A DNA stretch of 64,000 nt from Lutimaribacter saemankumensis (GTDB lineage: Bacteria; Pseudomonadota; Alphaproteobacteria; Rhodobacterales; Rhodobacteraceae), in contig NZ_FNEB01000005.1 of the NCBI RefSeq assembly GCF_900100005.1, positions 209,535 through 273,534 on the forward strand. The letters run 5' to 3'. The translations under genes and the position numbers were made by a program. Below the pieces are notes generated by a model. The model was not told where the DNA came from and made no database searches. It saw nothing but the letters and a program-made list of their open reading frames with translations. Below, piece by piece: positions 36,926 to 46,902 of the stretch. How positions within the stretch are numbered: position 1 is the stretch's first letter; the number at the start of each line of letters is the position of its first letter.

Positions 36926-38431
36926 TCAGGCTTGCGTCTTTTCCTTTCCGGCCTCGTCGTCCTGTTCCTCAGCCGGCTTTTCCGAGTCGTCCACCAGCTC
37001 GGCGTCGACGATTTCGGCCTGCTCTTCTTCGGCGGGCTCCTCGGTCTTGTCCTCGATCGAGCCGACGATCAACGGGAGCATCTCCACACCCGTGGGCGCG
37101 ACGACCTGTGAGGCAGGCGGAGACCGCCAGGTCAGTGTATCGAAGGAATGGCAATTGCCGCAGACGGGCGTCCATTCGGAATGGATGTTGTGGCAGTTGT
37201 CGCATACCCATTGCGGCCCGCGCGGTGCCGAAAGCGCACGCGCCAGCCACCCCTTGACCACCGCGTCCGACGCCCCTTCGCCACGTTCAATGGCGGCCAT
37301 GATGGTAAGCGCCCGTGCATCGGGATCTTTTTCGGCCAGATCGCCCAATGCACGCCGCGCGGCGGGGAAATCCTCGGCTGCGATGTAAAGTTCGGCCTGC
37401 AACAGCTTCGTTTCCCGGTCATCGGGGTTCAGCTTGATAAGTTGCTGGAACCGCTTGATCCGTGCCTCGGGTGTCTCGTCCGGCTCCACCACCGCAAACG
37501 CACCGGCAAGATCGGGATGAGGCTGCGCGGCCCACGCCTTTTTCAGGACGCGGACGGCGTATTTCTTTTTGCCCTGTTCGACATAGCTGCGCGCCGCGAG
37601 GACGGCCGCGGGAACTAGATCGGGCGACAGCCGGTTGGCCTCGATCGCGGCCTCGCGGGCCTCGATGTCCTTGCCCTCGTCCAGGATGCCCTTTGCCTCG
37701 GACAGCGCCAGAACGGCATCGCGCCGCTTGTGCACGTCACGCGGCAGCGTGCCGGTGCGCAGCTTGGTGCGCAGGGTGCTGCGCGCCCCGGCCCAATCTT
37801 CGGCCCGCGCCTGAAGTTGCAACAAGGTGTCCTGGGTCTCCTCGTGGCGCGGTTTCAGCTCCAGCGCCTTTTCGGCCAGCTTGCGCGCGGTGTCGGTGTC
37901 ACCATCCGCCAGCTTCTGCTTCATGATCCCGCGCACACCGACGAACCGCGTCTGATCGTTTTCCAGCAGCCGCTTGTAAACCTCTTCCGCCTTTTTCCGG
38001 TCGCCCGAGATTTCGGCGGCCTGCGCGGTCAGCAGATTGGTCAGCGCGGGCTTGTTCAGATACTTCTCGGCCCGTGCGGCTTTGGCCATGGCAACGCGCC
38101 CTTCGCCACTGGCCAACGCCATCATGCCTTCGCTCAGCGCCTCGAAACCCTTGCGCTCGCGGTTGCGGTCGAAATAGCGGCTCAGCGCGGTTTCGTCCCC
38201 ATTGATGAACTTCCAGGTCGCGATCAGCAAACCCAGCAGCTTTAGGAAGACCCAGACCGCGATCACCAGCACGACAAGCGCCAGCACGGCCATGATCGGC
38301 GTCAGCGTCACCTCTATGCCGGCGGCCTGTATGGTCACGCCACCTTCCATGTCCAGCACGTACCACGCGCCCATCGCAATGCCCGCGACGAGGACGAAGA
38401 AAACGAAGATCTTTAAAACGGACCAAAGCAT
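36926..38431 (-). CDS. HemY-N domain TPR membrane protein
   Basis: 501 residues. Two N-terminal membrane helices (LWSVLKIFVFFVLVAGIAMG and LTPIMAVLALVVLVIAVWVF) lead to the HemY-N domain and TPR-like helices. Near the C-terminus a zinc ribbon, CDNCHNIHSEWTPVCGNC, is followed by an acidic tail. The name comes from a haem-cluster gene; this family is not the protoporphyrinogen oxidase and its role is unclear. It follows mic60 in the hemD-mic60-hemY order known from alphaproteobacteria. Confidence 0.88.
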   Translation of the reverse strand: MLWSVLKIFVFFVLVAGIAMGAWYVLDMEGGVTIQAAGIEVTLTPIMAVLALVVLVIAVWVFLKLLGLLIATWKFINGDETALSRYFDRNRERKGFEALSEGMMALASGEGRVAMAKAARAEKYLNKPALTNLLTAQAAEISGDRKKAEEVYKRLLENDQTRFVGVRGIMKQKLADGDTDTARKLAEKALELKPRHEETQDTLLQLQARAEDWAGARSTLRTKLRTGTLPRDVHKRRDAVLALSEAKGILDEGKDIEAREAAIEANRLSPDLVPAAVLAARSYVEQGKKKYAVRVLKKAWAAQPHPDLAGAFAVVEPDETPEARIKRFQQLIKLNPDDRETKLLQAELYIAAEDFPAARRALGDLAEKDPDARALTIMAAIERGEGASDAVVKGWLARALSAPRGPQWVCDNCHNIHSEWTPVCGNCHSFDTLTWRSPPASQVVAPTGVEMLPLIVGSIEDKTEEPAEEEQAEIVDAELVDDSEKPAEEQDDEAGKEKTQA

Positions 38432-38444
38432 GCCCTGTCCCCCC

Positions 38445-39824
38445 TCAATTCGCGGTCAGCGATTGCGCCAGCTCTTCAGCGGCAGCAATGGCGTTCTGAC
38501 GCGTTTTGGCGCGCGCAACCCAACCTGACAAGGCCGCGCGGCCCTGTTCCGGCAGCGCCTCGATTTCGGCAAGGGCATCTGTCAGCCGGCCATCGCGCAA
38601 CGCCGCTTCGGCCCGCGACAGGATCGCGTCGGGGCTGTCGCCTTCCTGCGGCTCCAGCGATCTCACGCCCAGTTGTGTGCGTAGAAACCCACCCAGACCA
38701 CCGTCCTCGCCCGCAGCCTTGCGGGCCGCGCCAAGCGCCTCGCGCGCAGCGCCGGGAAATGCCGCCGCAAGCTGGGCCAGCGTCGGAACGCCCGACGCCT
38801 GTTCCGCCAGCGCACCGGGCACGGAAACACCGGCCGCGCGCAAGTCATCCAGCGCCGCGCCATAGTCGCTCCCGGTATCGAGCGCGGTTTGCACGCGGCT
38901 CAGCGCCGCGCGGGCCAATGCCTCTTGTGCCGTCGCCTCTGCCGCAGCCTCGCGCGCCTGCGCTTCGGACAGCAATGTGTCGATTTCCGCGCGCTGGGCG
39001 TCAACGCCATCCTGCAGTGCGCGCAGTTCTGCCGTAACAGCGCTTGCGTCCCCGCTTCCGGTCTCGGCGACAGGGCGTGTTTCCAGCGCTTCGATCCGTG
39101 CCTGAAGGTCGGTCAAGGTTCCGGCAATGCCGTCGATGCGCTGGGACAACTCGGCCAAGCCATCGGCGTTGCCAGCCACCTGCCCTTGCAGATCGCCAAG
39201 GTTCAGCCCGTTCAGCGCACCGGCAATCTCGTCGATGCGGCTTTCCTGGGCTGCGCTCGCCTCGGTCAACTGGGCAAGGGTGCCATCCTGCGCACCGGGC
39301 CAGGGCCAGCCTTCGGGCAAAACATACCGCGCCGCTCCGAAACCGATGACCGCGGCGGCCACGCCCCCCAGAAGCATGGGAACGAAACCGCCCCTTTTCA
39401 CCACGACCGGGTCAGCCTGCTTTGTGGGCGTGTCGCTGCGTTCCGGTTCCGGTTCGTGCGTTTCGACGGTCTCTGGTTCAGTCAATTCGTCTTCGGTGGA
39501 AACTGTCTCATCCGCGTCCGGCTGTGCCTCGACACTGGATACGCCGTCGCCCTCGCCCGGTTCGTCGGGAATTTCGCTATCCGCGTCCGGCTGTGCGTCG
39601 GTTTCCGACGCCCTGTCCTCATCGCTGGAATCGGTATCCGGTTCGTCCAGCGTTACCGGCACATCCTCTTCGGTGCCGGGCGTGTCGCCATCGCTGTCAG
39701 CGGCCGTTTTCTCGGGTTCGTCCGGTGTGTCGGACTGGGCTTCGTCTTCTTCGACGATCACCGCATCGACAATATCCTGGGCATCGTCGATCTTGGGTTT
39801 CGCGGGCTTTTTCCTGTTTGCCAC
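38445..39824 (-). CDS. mic60: Alphaproteobacterial Mic60 (mitofilin) homolog
   Basis: 459 residues. A long acidic, low-complexity N-terminus (about 1-135) precedes a single membrane helix (FVPMLLGGVAAAVIGFGAARYV), coiled coil rich in Ala, Glu and Gln, and a C-terminal mitofilin-like domain (about 330-455). The bacterial protein shapes intracytoplasmic membranes and is the relative of mitochondrial cristae protein Mic60. The call rests on architecture and the neighbours hemD and hemY, the known genomic setting. The acidic repeat region is built from TDEP and QPDAD-like units. Confidence 0.82.
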   Translation of the reverse strand: MANRKKPAKPKIDDAQDIVDAVIVEEDEAQSDTPDEPEKTAADSDGDTPGTEEDVPVTLDEPDTDSSDEDRASETDAQPDADSEIPDEPGEGDGVSSVEAQPDADETVSTEDELTEPETVETHEPEPERSDTPTKQADPVVVKRGGFVPMLLGGVAAAVIGFGAARYVLPEGWPWPGAQDGTLAQLTEASAAQESRIDEIAGALNGLNLGDLQGQVAGNADGLAELSQRIDGIAGTLTDLQARIEALETRPVAETGSGDASAVTAELRALQDGVDAQRAEIDTLLSEAQAREAAAEATAQEALARAALSRVQTALDTGSDYGAALDDLRAAGVSVPGALAEQASGVPTLAQLAAAFPGAAREALGAARKAAGEDGGLGGFLRTQLGVRSLEPQEGDSPDAILSRAEAALRDGRLTDALAEIEALPEQGRAALSGWVARAKTRQNAIAAAEELAQSLTAN

Positions 39825-39878
39825 CGGTGGGCCACCTTTCGATTCTCATTAAAACATCTACTTGTGTCCGACCCAACC

Positions 39879-40598
39879 TTACTGCGCACGCGACCCCCCC
39901 TCAAGCGATTGCGCTGCGTCGTACAGTCCGCAAGTCACTGACACCATGGCAGCCATGGTCGGTTCCCGGGCAATCTTCAACTCTGCACAGGTCAATTGCG
40001 CGGCTTCGGCCACCGCTGCGCTTAGCGCAGCGACGAAAAGGGGTGCCGGTCCGTGCGCCTGATCCGCGAACACCGCGGCGCTTCTTGGCGAAAACAGCGG
40101 AACAATCACCGGCGCGGTGCCTTGCAGCAACTCCTGCGCCTCATCGGAAAGCGGTTGCCCGACCTGATCGTAAACGACGACCTCCCGCGCGGTCAGACCC
40201 ATGGCGCGCAGATTGCCCACCAGATCGCCCGCACTGTGCGCCCCGCGCACATGCAAAAGCGGGCGGTCCGGGCGTTCGTTGGCGATCAGGTCCAGCAAGT
40301 CGTTCACATCCCCCCCGGCCGAGCGCGCGGATATTCCGGCCGCTTCGGCAGCCTGCGCCGTCGCATCGCCAACGGTCAGGCAATTCAGACCCTGTTTCAG
40401 CCCAAAACCGCGAAACGCAATCCCGTTGCGCGAGGTGAAGATCAGGATCGGATCGTCAGAAAGATCGGGAACATCCCCTGTCGGCACGATCTTCAGCACC
40501 GGCGAGGTCACGATCCTGACCGGGCCAAGCGCATCCTGCAGCGCACGGGCAAACCGCGCCGCGCCATCGGCAGGACGGGTCAGAAGGATCGCGGGCAT
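39879..40598 (-). CDS. hemD: Uroporphyrinogen-III synthase
   Basis: 239 residues from MPAILLTRPADGAARFARAL. HemD closes and rearranges hydroxymethylbilane to uroporphyrinogen III in haem and corrin synthesis. Sequence conservation in this family is low; ILIFTSRNGIAFRG, TVGDATAQAAEAAG and the LLHVRGAHSAGDL segment fit. A GTG at 40625 could extend it by 9 residues. It is divergent from tsaD. Confidence 0.9.
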   Translation of the reverse strand: MPAILLTRPADGAARFARALQDALGPVRIVTSPVLKIVPTGDVPDLSDDPILIFTSRNGIAFRGFGLKQGLNCLTVGDATAQAAEAAGISARSAGGDVNDLLDLIANERPDRPLLHVRGAHSAGDLVGNLRAMGLTAREVVVYDQVGQPLSDEAQELLQGTAPVIVPLFSPRSAAVFADQAHGPAPLFVAALSAAVAEAAQLTCAELKIAREPTMAAMVSVTCGLYDAAQSLEGGSRAQ

Positions 40599-40667
40599 CG
40601 CGGCCACCGGGATTGTTCCAGACACGTTACGGTGTTACCTGCCGGGGGTTGAAACCGCAACGGGGCC

Positions 40668-41765
40668 ATGATGCGCACCCTGACCATTCTCGGGCTGGAA
40701 AGCAGCTGCGACGACACCGCCGCCGCCATCGTGCGGCGAACGGGCGATGACGCGCCCGAAATCCTGTCATCTGTCGTGATGGGTCAGAACGACCTGCACG
40801 CCGATTTCGGCGGCGTCGTGCCCGAAATCGCGGCCCGTGCCCATGCCGAACGCCTGGATATCTGCGTGCGCCGAGCGCTGGCCGAGGCCGGTCTCTCGCT
40901 GGCCGATATGGATGCGGTGGCCGTCACGGCGGGCCCGGGCCTGATCGGCGGTGTCATATCCGGCGTGATGTGCGCCAAGGGGATTGCCGCTGGCGCGGGC
41001 CTGCCGCTGATCGGCGTCAACCACCTTGCGGGCCACGCGCTGACGCCCCGGCTGACCGATGGCGCCGGGTTTCCCTACCTCATGCTCCTGGTATCCGGCG
41101 GGCATTGCCAATTCCTGATCGCCCGCGGCGTCGACGATTTCACCCGTCTGGGCGGTACGATCGACGACGCCCCCGGCGAGGCGTTCGACAAGACCGCCCG
41201 CCTGCTGGGCCTGCCGCAGCCCGGCGGCCCCAGCGTTGAGGCCGAGGCGCGCTCGGGCGATCCCGCCCGCTTTGCCTTCCCGCGCCCTTTGCTTGACCGT
41301 CCGGGATGCGACATGTCCTTTTCCGGGCTGAAGACTGCGCTGCTGCGCGCCCGTGATGCGCTGGTCGCTGAAAAAGGCGGGCTCACCCGGACGGATCGCG
41401 CGGATCTCTGCGCCGGGTTCCAGGCTGCCGTCGTTGACGTTCTGGTCGAAAAAAGCCGCCGGGCCATCGCGGCCTATCTCGAAGAAATACCCGCGCATCC
41501 ATTGCTTGCCGTGGCGGGGGGCGTGGCAGCAAACAAGGCCATTCGCGCAGGGTTAGAGAGTGTTTGCACGGAAATGGGCGTACAATTTACCGCGCCGCCC
41601 TTGCGCCTTTGCACCGATAACGCGGCCATGATCGCCCACGCGGGACTGGAGCTTTTCGCAAAAGGGCGCAAGGATGACATGACACTGGCCGCGCGCCCGC
41701 GCTGGCCGCTCGATCAGCGCAGCCCGGCACTGCTGGGTGGTGGAAAGAAAGGGGCCAAGGCATGA
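40668..41765 (+). CDS. tsaD: tRNA threonylcarbamoyladenosine synthase subunit TsaD
   Basis: 365 residues. TsaD transfers threonylcarbamoyl to A37 of t[18 protein letters not shown], the metal-binding HAERLD and NHLAGHAL motifs, [12 protein letters not shown] and [18 protein letters not shown] are diagnostic. Either of two adjacent ATGs can be the start. The stop overlaps gpsA by ATGA. Confidence 0.97.
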   Translation: MMRTLTILGLESSCDDTAAAIVRRTGDDAPEILSSVVMGQNDLHADFGGVVPEIAARAHAERLDICVRRALAEAGLSLADMDAVAVTAGPGLIGGVISGVMCAKGIAAGAGLPLIGVNHLAGHALTPRLTDGAGFPYLMLLVSGGHCQFLIARGVDDFTRLGGTIDDAPGEAFDKTARLLGLPQPGGPSVEAEARSGDPARFAFPRPLLDRPGCDMSFSGLKTALLRARDALVAEKGGLTRTDRADLCAGFQAAVVDVLVEKSRRAIAAYLEEIPAHPLLAVAGGVAANKAIRAGLESVCTEMGVQFTAPPLRLCTDNAAMIAHAGLELFAKGRKDDMTLAARPRWPLDQRSPALLGGGKKGAKA

Positions 41766-42721
41766 TCTGCGTGGCAGGCGCCGGCGCGTTCGGCACGGCA
41801 CTGGCGATCTCGCTGGCGGCGAACGGCCCGGTCATCCTGTGGTCGCGCGACCCCGACCATGCGCAAGAGATGCGGAAAGCCCGCGAAAACACCCGCCGCC
41901 TGGCCGGCATCGCCCTTCCCGACAATGTTACCGTGACGTCGGATTTCGGCACCATCCCGCCTGAAATCCCTGTTCTTCTGGCTGTGCCGATGCAGCAGTT
42001 GCGCCCGATGGCCCAAACCCACGCCGACCAGTTAAAAGGCCGCCCGCTGATCGCCTGCTGCAAGGGGATCGAACTGCAAACCGGGCAGGGCCCAACCGCC
42101 ATCCTGTCTTCGATCCTGCCGGGCACGCCAACCGCCATCCTGACCGGGCCCAGCTTTGCCGCCGATATCGCCCGCGGCCTGCCCACCGCGCTGACGCTGG
42201 CCTGCGCCAACCCGGACCTTGGCGTAACCCTGCAGGGGGCTTTGTCGACGCCCACACTCAGGCTTTACCGAACCACCGATACCGCGGGGGCCGAACTGGG
42301 CGGCGCACTGAAAAACGTGATCGCCATCGCCGCGGGCGCCGTCATGGGCGCGGGCCTTGGCGACAGCGCCCGCGCCGCGCTGATGACCCGCGGCTACGCC
42401 GAGATGACCCGCCTTGCCGTCGCCATGGGGGCGCGGCCCGAAACGCTGGCGGGGCTGTCGGGGTTCGGCGATCTTGTCCTGACCTGCACAGGCACCCAAT
42501 CGCGCAACTACCGCTTTGGCCACGCGCTGGGCGCTGCCGCCGAATTCGACCCGAACATTACGGTCGAGGGTGCCGCCACCGCCCGCGCCGCCCTGACCCG
42601 CGCCCACGAGGCCGGGGTCGACCTGCCGATCACCGCGGCCGTCGTTGCGCTGCTTGACGGGTCGCTCTCGGTTCTGCAAGTCATGGACAGGCTGCTGTCC
42701 CGCCCATTGAAGGAAGAATAG
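41762..42721 (+). CDS. gpsA: Glycerol-3-phosphate dehydrogenase (NAD(P)+)
   Basis: 319 residues. It reduces dihydroxyacetone phosphate to glycerol-3-phosphate for phospholipid synthesis. N-terminal [18 protein letters not shown] is the nucleotide-binding motif; [17 protein letters not shown] and the catalytic [32 protein letters not shown] region (named, not quoted in full by position) identify the family. It is coupled to tsaD and abuts the YciI gene with no gap. Confidence 0.96.
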   Translation: MICVAGAGAFGTALAISLAANGPVILWSRDPDHAQEMRKARENTRRLAGIALPDNVTVTSDFGTIPPEIPVLLAVPMQQLRPMAQTHADQLKGRPLIACCKGIELQTGQGPTAILSSILPGTPTAILTGPSFAADIARGLPTALTLACANPDLGVTLQGALSTPTLRLYRTTDTAGAELGGALKNVIAIAAGAVMGAGLGDSARAALMTRGYAEMTRLAVAMGARPETLAGLSGFGDLVLTCTGTQSRNYRFGHALGAAAEFDPNITVEGAATARAALTRAHEAGVDLPITAAVVALLDGSLSVLQVMDRLLSRPLKEE

Positions 42722-42997
42722 ATGCTCGTTGCCCTCATCGCCCGCGACAACCCCGGTGCGCTGGAAACCCGCCTTGCCAACCGCGAGGCGCACCTGGCCT
42801 ATGCCAAATCCGCGCCCATCACGCTGAAATTCGGCGGCCCCTTCATCGATGAGGGGGGCAATATGTGCGGCTCTCTGCTGATCATGGAGGTCGACAGCAT
42901 GGCCGACGCCCAGGCGTTTGCCGAAAACGATCCCTACGCCAAGGCGGGGCTGTTCCAGTCGGTCGAACTGATCGAGTGGAAGCAGACGATCGGCTGA
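42722..42997 (+). CDS. YciI-like protein
   Basis: 91 residues, a ferredoxin-like fold of the YciI family. The family's conserved His appears in the NREAHLAYAK segment and the Asp in VDSMADAQAFAENDPYAKAGLF. Function is not defined; some relatives act on small chlorinated or dioxygenated compounds. The start follows the gpsA stop directly, and the stop overlaps the next ATG by one base, so it is in the tsaD-gpsA operon. Confidence 0.85.
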   Translation: MLVALIARDNPGALETRLANREAHLAYAKSAPITLKFGGPFIDEGGNMCGSLLIMEVDSMADAQAFAENDPYAKAGLFQSVELIEWKQTIG

Positions 42998-43416
42998 TGC
43001 GCTACTGGCTGTTCAAATCCGAACCAGACACATGGGGCTGGGACGACCAGGTTGCCAAGGGCGATGTGGGCGAGGAATGGGACGGCGTGCGCAACTACCA
43101 GGCCCGCAACTTCATGCGCGAGATGGAGATCGGCGACCGTGGCTTTTTCTACCACAGCCAGAAAGACAAGGCTGTGGTGGGGATCGTTGAGGTGATCGCC
43201 AAAGCCCACCCCGACAGCACCACCGACGATGACCGCTGGGAATGCGTGGATATCAAGGCGGTGAAACCCGTCAAAACCCCCGTGACGCTGGACCAGATCA
43301 AGGCCGACGAACGGCTCACCGACATGGTCCTGGTCCGCAACTCCCGCCTGTCCGTCCAGCCCGTGACGGAAGAGGAATGGCGAATCGTGTGCCAGATGGC
43401 GGGGGTTGAGGGGTAG
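42997..43416 (+). CDS. EVE domain protein
   Basis: 139 residues made entirely of an EVE domain: MRYWLFKSEPDTWGWDDQ, the GVRNYQARNFMREM loop, GDRGFFYHSQ and VGIVEVIAKAHPDST. EVE domains are PUA-like and are thought to bind modified bases in DNA or RNA. It is the last gene of the tsaD operon, as is common in alphaproteobacteria, so a housekeeping role with tRNA modification is as likely as a defence role. Confidence 0.88.
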   Translation: MRYWLFKSEPDTWGWDDQVAKGDVGEEWDGVRNYQARNFMREMEIGDRGFFYHSQKDKAVVGIVEVIAKAHPDSTTDDDRWECVDIKAVKPVKTPVTLDQIKADERLTDMVLVRNSRLSVQPVTEEEWRIVCQMAGVEG

Positions 43417-43570
43417 TTTCGGCCCATTGCGGACATTGGCGCAGTGCTCAGCGAATGACGCCTTCGAGCCCATACCTATCAGATGCTGCACCTTGCCCGA
43501 ATACCTGCTGTGCGCCGTGACTCAGGCACTCGTCTTGGGAAGCATGACCTTAAAGGCCGGCTGAGCGTTA

Positions 43571-44263
43571 CTACATAGAGAACATACGTTGTAGCGACGG
43601 CCAAATGAGCCAAATCGCGACGCCCCAAATCGCGATGAGCGGCCATTTTTTTCCTCGTTTTCTTTTTTTGTCCAGCGCCACAATCAATTCTTCGACGCGT
43701 GCTTCAACCCGGCGCCCAGCGAGAACTGCGCGCATAGCAACGGGTTTCACGGCCGCTTCGCCTCCCGGCGCGGCAACTTTCATCGCTTCGAAAATCTCTT
43801 GCGCCTGCTGTTCTTCAGCATGCGCAAGTAGGCGTTGATTGATTGTTAACTTTTCGAGCGCGGGTTTTACGATCTTTGCGCTCAAAGCCCAGGGAGCAAT
43901 GGGACCGGCTGCGGTGTCGAGATAGATGTGGACACTCGGGCTCTCATTGCCCAGATAATCCCCGGGGACATGCGTGTACCCCCCCGCGTTAATCCGCCTC
44001 TGTATGCGCTCGAACAGATCAAACATCTCTTGTTCGTCGTGAACTTCTGGGTTCGCATGATACGCCGCATCACCAAGATCAAACATGAAAAGGACGGCTA
44101 GGAGCGGGCAGTCTTCACGATCCGCAATTGCGCCCATGGTTGATGCAACACAAGAGTCCCAACTGTGACTCAGGACAGCCTCTACGAGGTCTTCGCGACG
44201 CAAAGAGGTCGCGATGGCGGTTTCTTCTTCACATGTCGCGGCATTTTCAAATGGGTAGGCCAT
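43571..44263 (-). CDS. Hypothetical protein, DUF4274-like, C-terminal membrane helix
   Basis: 230 residues from MAYPFENAATCEEETAIA; a GTG at 44302 would add 13. The segment SHSWDSCVASTMGAIADREDCPLLAVLFMFDLGDAAYH resembles DUF4274 proteins, where a Trp-Asp motif is followed by a list of small domains; this is a weak match by eye. The C-terminus KWPLIAIWGVAIWLIWPSL is a membrane anchor. The gene is somewhat richer in A+T than its neighbours and could be acquired. Confidence 0.6.
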   Translation of the reverse strand: MAYPFENAATCEEETAIATSLRREDLVEAVLSHSWDSCVASTMGAIADREDCPLLAVLFMFDLGDAAYHANPEVHDEQEMFDLFERIQRRINAGGYTHVPGDYLGNESPSVHIYLDTAAGPIAPWALSAKIVKPALEKLTINQRLLAHAEEQQAQEIFEAMKVAAPGGEAAVKPVAMRAVLAGRRVEARVEELIVALDKKRKRGKKWPLIAIWGVAIWLIWPSLQRMFSM

Positions 44264-44302
44264 GCGGATCGCTTCCGTGTCGATGTTAAGTCGGGATCTC
44301 AC

Positions 44303-44779
44303 TGTCTGATGTCATTTTTAAGACTGAATGCGGGACGACAGTTTTGTAAGTACGTGTCGCAAGGAGCAGCAAACCCCTAAGGACTTTCCGAGCAGGGAAC
44401 ACTTACAAAGCGGTCATACAGCTTCAGAAATTGAATGGAAGCTTTGTCCGCTCAGCAGACCTTGCAGCACAAAGCAGCGAAAGTCCGCCTCTCCGCCCAT
44501 CGCACGGTTAACCCAACACCCCATCCCACCAACCCAAAACCGCGCGGTTTTGTCCCCAAACCACGCGGGTTTTGCATTTTTACGCGCCTCATAAACATAC
44601 GAAAAAGAAAACGGAGGGTCCGGGGACGCCCCGGAACCCTCCGCCACCCCACGTGCTCCCTACGCACCACACGTGATCCTGGAATAAGGGTCCGGCCGTC
44701 CTGCCCGGATACCTGTTTCTACCGCGAAACCGGGTTTGGGGACAAAGGGATAGTCTTGAAAATAAGGGTCAAAATGAAA
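44303..44779. other. Gene-free stretch with a strong hairpin
   Basis: No convincing reading frame was found in this 477-base gap. The main structure is the hairpin at 44612-44643, which with a T-run on the minus strand looks like a terminator. The GC-rich repeat pair CCGCGCGGTT / ACCACGCGGGTT (44550-44577) is nearby. A short minus-strand RNA between 44780 and 44612 is possible. Confidence 0.5.
44612..44643 (-). terminator. Strong terminator-like hairpin
   Basis: CGGAGGGT-CCGGGG, loop ACG, CCCCGG-A-ACCCTCCG makes a 14-bp stem with one bulged A. On the minus strand it is followed by TTTTCTTTTTC. The nearest minus-strand gene has its own terminator at 44780-44802, so this one may end a separate small transcript. 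Confidence 0.7.
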
Positions 44780-44802
44780 ACGCCCGCCGGTTGGGCGGGC
44801 GT
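44780..44802 (-). terminator. Terminator of the DUF2853 gene
   Basis: ACGCCCGCC and GGCGGGCGT arms form a perfect stem, followed on the minus strand by TTTTCATTTTG, 22 bases past the stop codon. Confidence 0.8.
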
Positions 44803-44824
44803 TCCTGTCTGGTCCGTGACGGTG

Positions 44825-45166
44825 TCAGCCGTAGACGGAGTCCTTGCCGAAATGCTTGGTCAGCATGTAATAGACGACGGCGCGGTACTTGTTGCGCTCG
44901 GACCGGCCGTAGGTGTCGATCACGCTGTTGATCGCATCCATCAGCGCAGGGCTGTCGGCAAGACCCAACTTCTTGATAAGAAAGTTGTTTTTCACGGTCT
45001 CAAGCTCGCCTTCCTGCGTCGCCGCGACGGTCGAGGCATCGTCGTTGTAGATCGCCGGACCGCACCCGATCGTGACCTTGGTCAGCAGATCCATGTCCGG
45101 TTCCATCCCGCATTTGTTGCGCAGATCGTCGGCATACTTGGCGATCAGCTCGTCACGTTTTCCCAT
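44825..45166 (-). CDS. DUF2853 family protein
   Basis: 113 residues, all-helical by sequence. The whole protein matches the DUF2853 pattern: KYADDLRNKCGMEPDMDLL, KVTIGCGPAIYNDDASTVA, and the C-terminal AVVYYMLTKHFGKDSVY. Small cytoplasmic proteins of this family are common in Rhodobacterales; function is unknown. It has its own terminator, and ahcY upstream also has one, so it is likely a single-gene unit. Confidence 0.85.
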   Translation of the reverse strand: MGKRDELIAKYADDLRNKCGMEPDMDLLTKVTIGCGPAIYNDDASTVAATQEGELETVKNNFLIKKLGLADSPALMDAINSVIDTYGRSERNKYRAVVYYMLTKHFGKDSVYG

Positions 45167-45326
45167 CGTATTCTCCCACCGTTGCCGGTTTTCCAGTTAA
45201 CTCGACAGCCCCTACAAACCGAAGCTGAGCGAAGGTTAACCCCAGATAGTGCGGCCCACAAAGGGAAATTTCGCCCTGCTTCCCTGCAGTAGAGCCGCAG
45301 GCATTTGCACCCGGGCCCAAAAGAAA

Positions 45327-45350
45327 AGGGCGGGCCCACCGGCCCGCCCT
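45327..45350 (-). terminator. Terminator of ahcY
   Basis: AGGGCGGGCC, loop CACC, GGCCCGCCCT: a perfect 10-bp stem. The minus strand continues TTTTCTTTT, 24 bases past the ahcY stop. Confidence 0.85.
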
Positions 45351-45373
45351 GTCCCGCGCCGCGCTTTGCGACG

Positions 45374-46783
45374 TCAGTAACGGTAATGCTCGGGCTTGAA
45401 CGGCCCCTCGGGCGTCACGCCGATATAGTCGGCCTGCTCTGCGCTCAGTTGGCTCAGCCTGACCCCGATCCGGTCCAGGTGCAGACGGGCCACTTTCTCG
45501 TCCAGGTGCTTGGGCAGGATGTAGACCTTGTTGTCGTACTGCTCACCCTTGGTCCACAGCTCCATCTGGGCCAGCACCTGGTTGGTGAACGAAGCGGACA
45601 TGACGAAGGACGGATGACCGGTGGCGTTGCCAAGGTTCAGCAGGCGACCCTCGGATAGCAGGATGATGCGGTTGCCGTTCGGCATTTCGATCATGTCCAC
45701 CTGGTCCTTGATGTTGGTCCATTTGTGGTTCTTCAGCGCGGCAACCTGAATTTCGTTGTCGAAATGGCCGATATTGCCGACGATCGCCATGTCCTTCATC
45801 TCGCGCATATGCTCGATGCGGATCACGTCCTTGTTGCCGGTGGTCGTGATGAAGATGTCGGCCGTGGCGACCGCGTCTTCGAGGGTCACGACTTCGAAAC
45901 CGTCCATCGCGGCCTGCAGCGCACAGATCGGGTCGATCTCGGTCACTTTGACCCGGGCGCCGGCGCCGCGCAGCGATGCGGCCGAACCTTTGCCCACGTC
46001 GCCATAGCCGCAAACCACGGCGACCTTGCCTGCCATCATCGTGTCGGTGGCGCGGCGGATGCCGTCGACCAGCGATTCCTTGCAGCCGTACTTGTTGTCG
46101 AATTTCGACTTGGTGACGCTGTCATTGACGTTGATCGCAGGGAAGGGGAGGTGGCCCTTTTCCATCATCTTGTACAGGCGGTGCACACCCGTTGTGGTTT
46201 CCTCGGACACGCCCTTGATCATGTGGCGCTGCTTGATGAACCAGCCCGGCGTTTCCGCCATCCGCTTGCGGATCTGGGCAAAGAGGTACTCTTCTTCCTC
46301 GCTGGTGGGAACGGCGATCAGATCTTCTTCGCCTTCTTCGACGCGCGCGCCCATCAGGATGTAAAGCGTCGCGTCCCCGCCATCATCGAGGATCATGTTG
46401 GCGCCACCTTCGGAAAACTGGAAGATCTGGTCGGTATAGCTCCAGTATTCTTCCAGTGTTTCGCCCTTGACGGCAAACACGGGCGTCCCGCCAGCGGCGA
46501 TCGCGGCGGCCGCGTGATCCTGCGTCGAAAAGATGTTGCACGAGGCCCAACGCACGTCGGCCCCAAGCGCAACAAGCGTTTCGATCAGAACGGCGGTCTG
46601 GATCGTCATATGCAGCGATCCGGCGATGCGCGCGCCTTTCAGCGGCTTGGCTTCGCCGTACTCCTCGCGCAGGGCCATCAGGCCCGGCATTTCGGTTTCG
46701 GCGATGTCCAGTTCCTTGCGGCCGAAATCGGCCAGATTGATATCCTTGACGACGTAATCCTGGGTCACGGGGGAAAGCTCCAT
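45374..46783 (-). CDS. ahcY: Adenosylhomocysteinase
   Basis: 469 residues. It hydrolyses S-adenosylhomocysteine to adenosine and homocysteine, clearing the by-product of all SAM-dependent methylations. Visible are [45 protein letters not shown], the NAD-binding [20 protein letters not shown], and the C-terminal [10 protein letters not shown]. No clear ribosome binding site or riboswitch was recognised upstream. In R. capsulatus ahcY is next to regA; here it is 11 kb away. Confidence 0.97.
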   Translation of the reverse strand: MELSPVTQDYVVKDINLADFGRKELDIAETEMPGLMALREEYGEAKPLKGARIAGSLHMTIQTAVLIETLVALGADVRWASCNIFSTQDHAAAAIAAGGTPVFAVKGETLEEYWSYTDQIFQFSEGGANMILDDGGDATLYILMGARVEEGEEDLIAVPTSEEEEYLFAQIRKRMAETPGWFIKQRHMIKGVSEETTTGVHRLYKMMEKGHLPFPAINVNDSVTKSKFDNKYGCKESLVDGIRRATDTMMAGKVAVVCGYGDVGKGSAASLRGAGARVKVTEIDPICALQAAMDGFEVVTLEDAVATADIFITTTGNKDVIRIEHMREMKDMAIVGNIGHFDNEIQVAALKNHKWTNIKDQVDMIEMPNGNRIILLSEGRLLNLGNATGHPSFVMSASFTNQVLAQMELWTKGEQYDNKVYILPKHLDEKVARLHLDRIGVRLSQLSAEQADYIGVTPEGPFKPEHYRY

Positions 46784-46902
46784 ATATATTTGGCGCTGGA
46801 CCTAGCACGCAGGCCCGGGCAGGGCAACGCTGTCCGGTTTACAGGGCCTTGGAGCAGGGTTAGTGAAGCGTTATCTGCTCAATCGAAGGACGATTGTTTC
46901 CG

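Noticed and set aside
46784..46862. SAH or SAM riboswitch upstream of ahcY
   Set aside because: The leader was read on the minus strand and does not show the conserved core of the SAH element or of SAM-II; only generic GC-rich arms are present.
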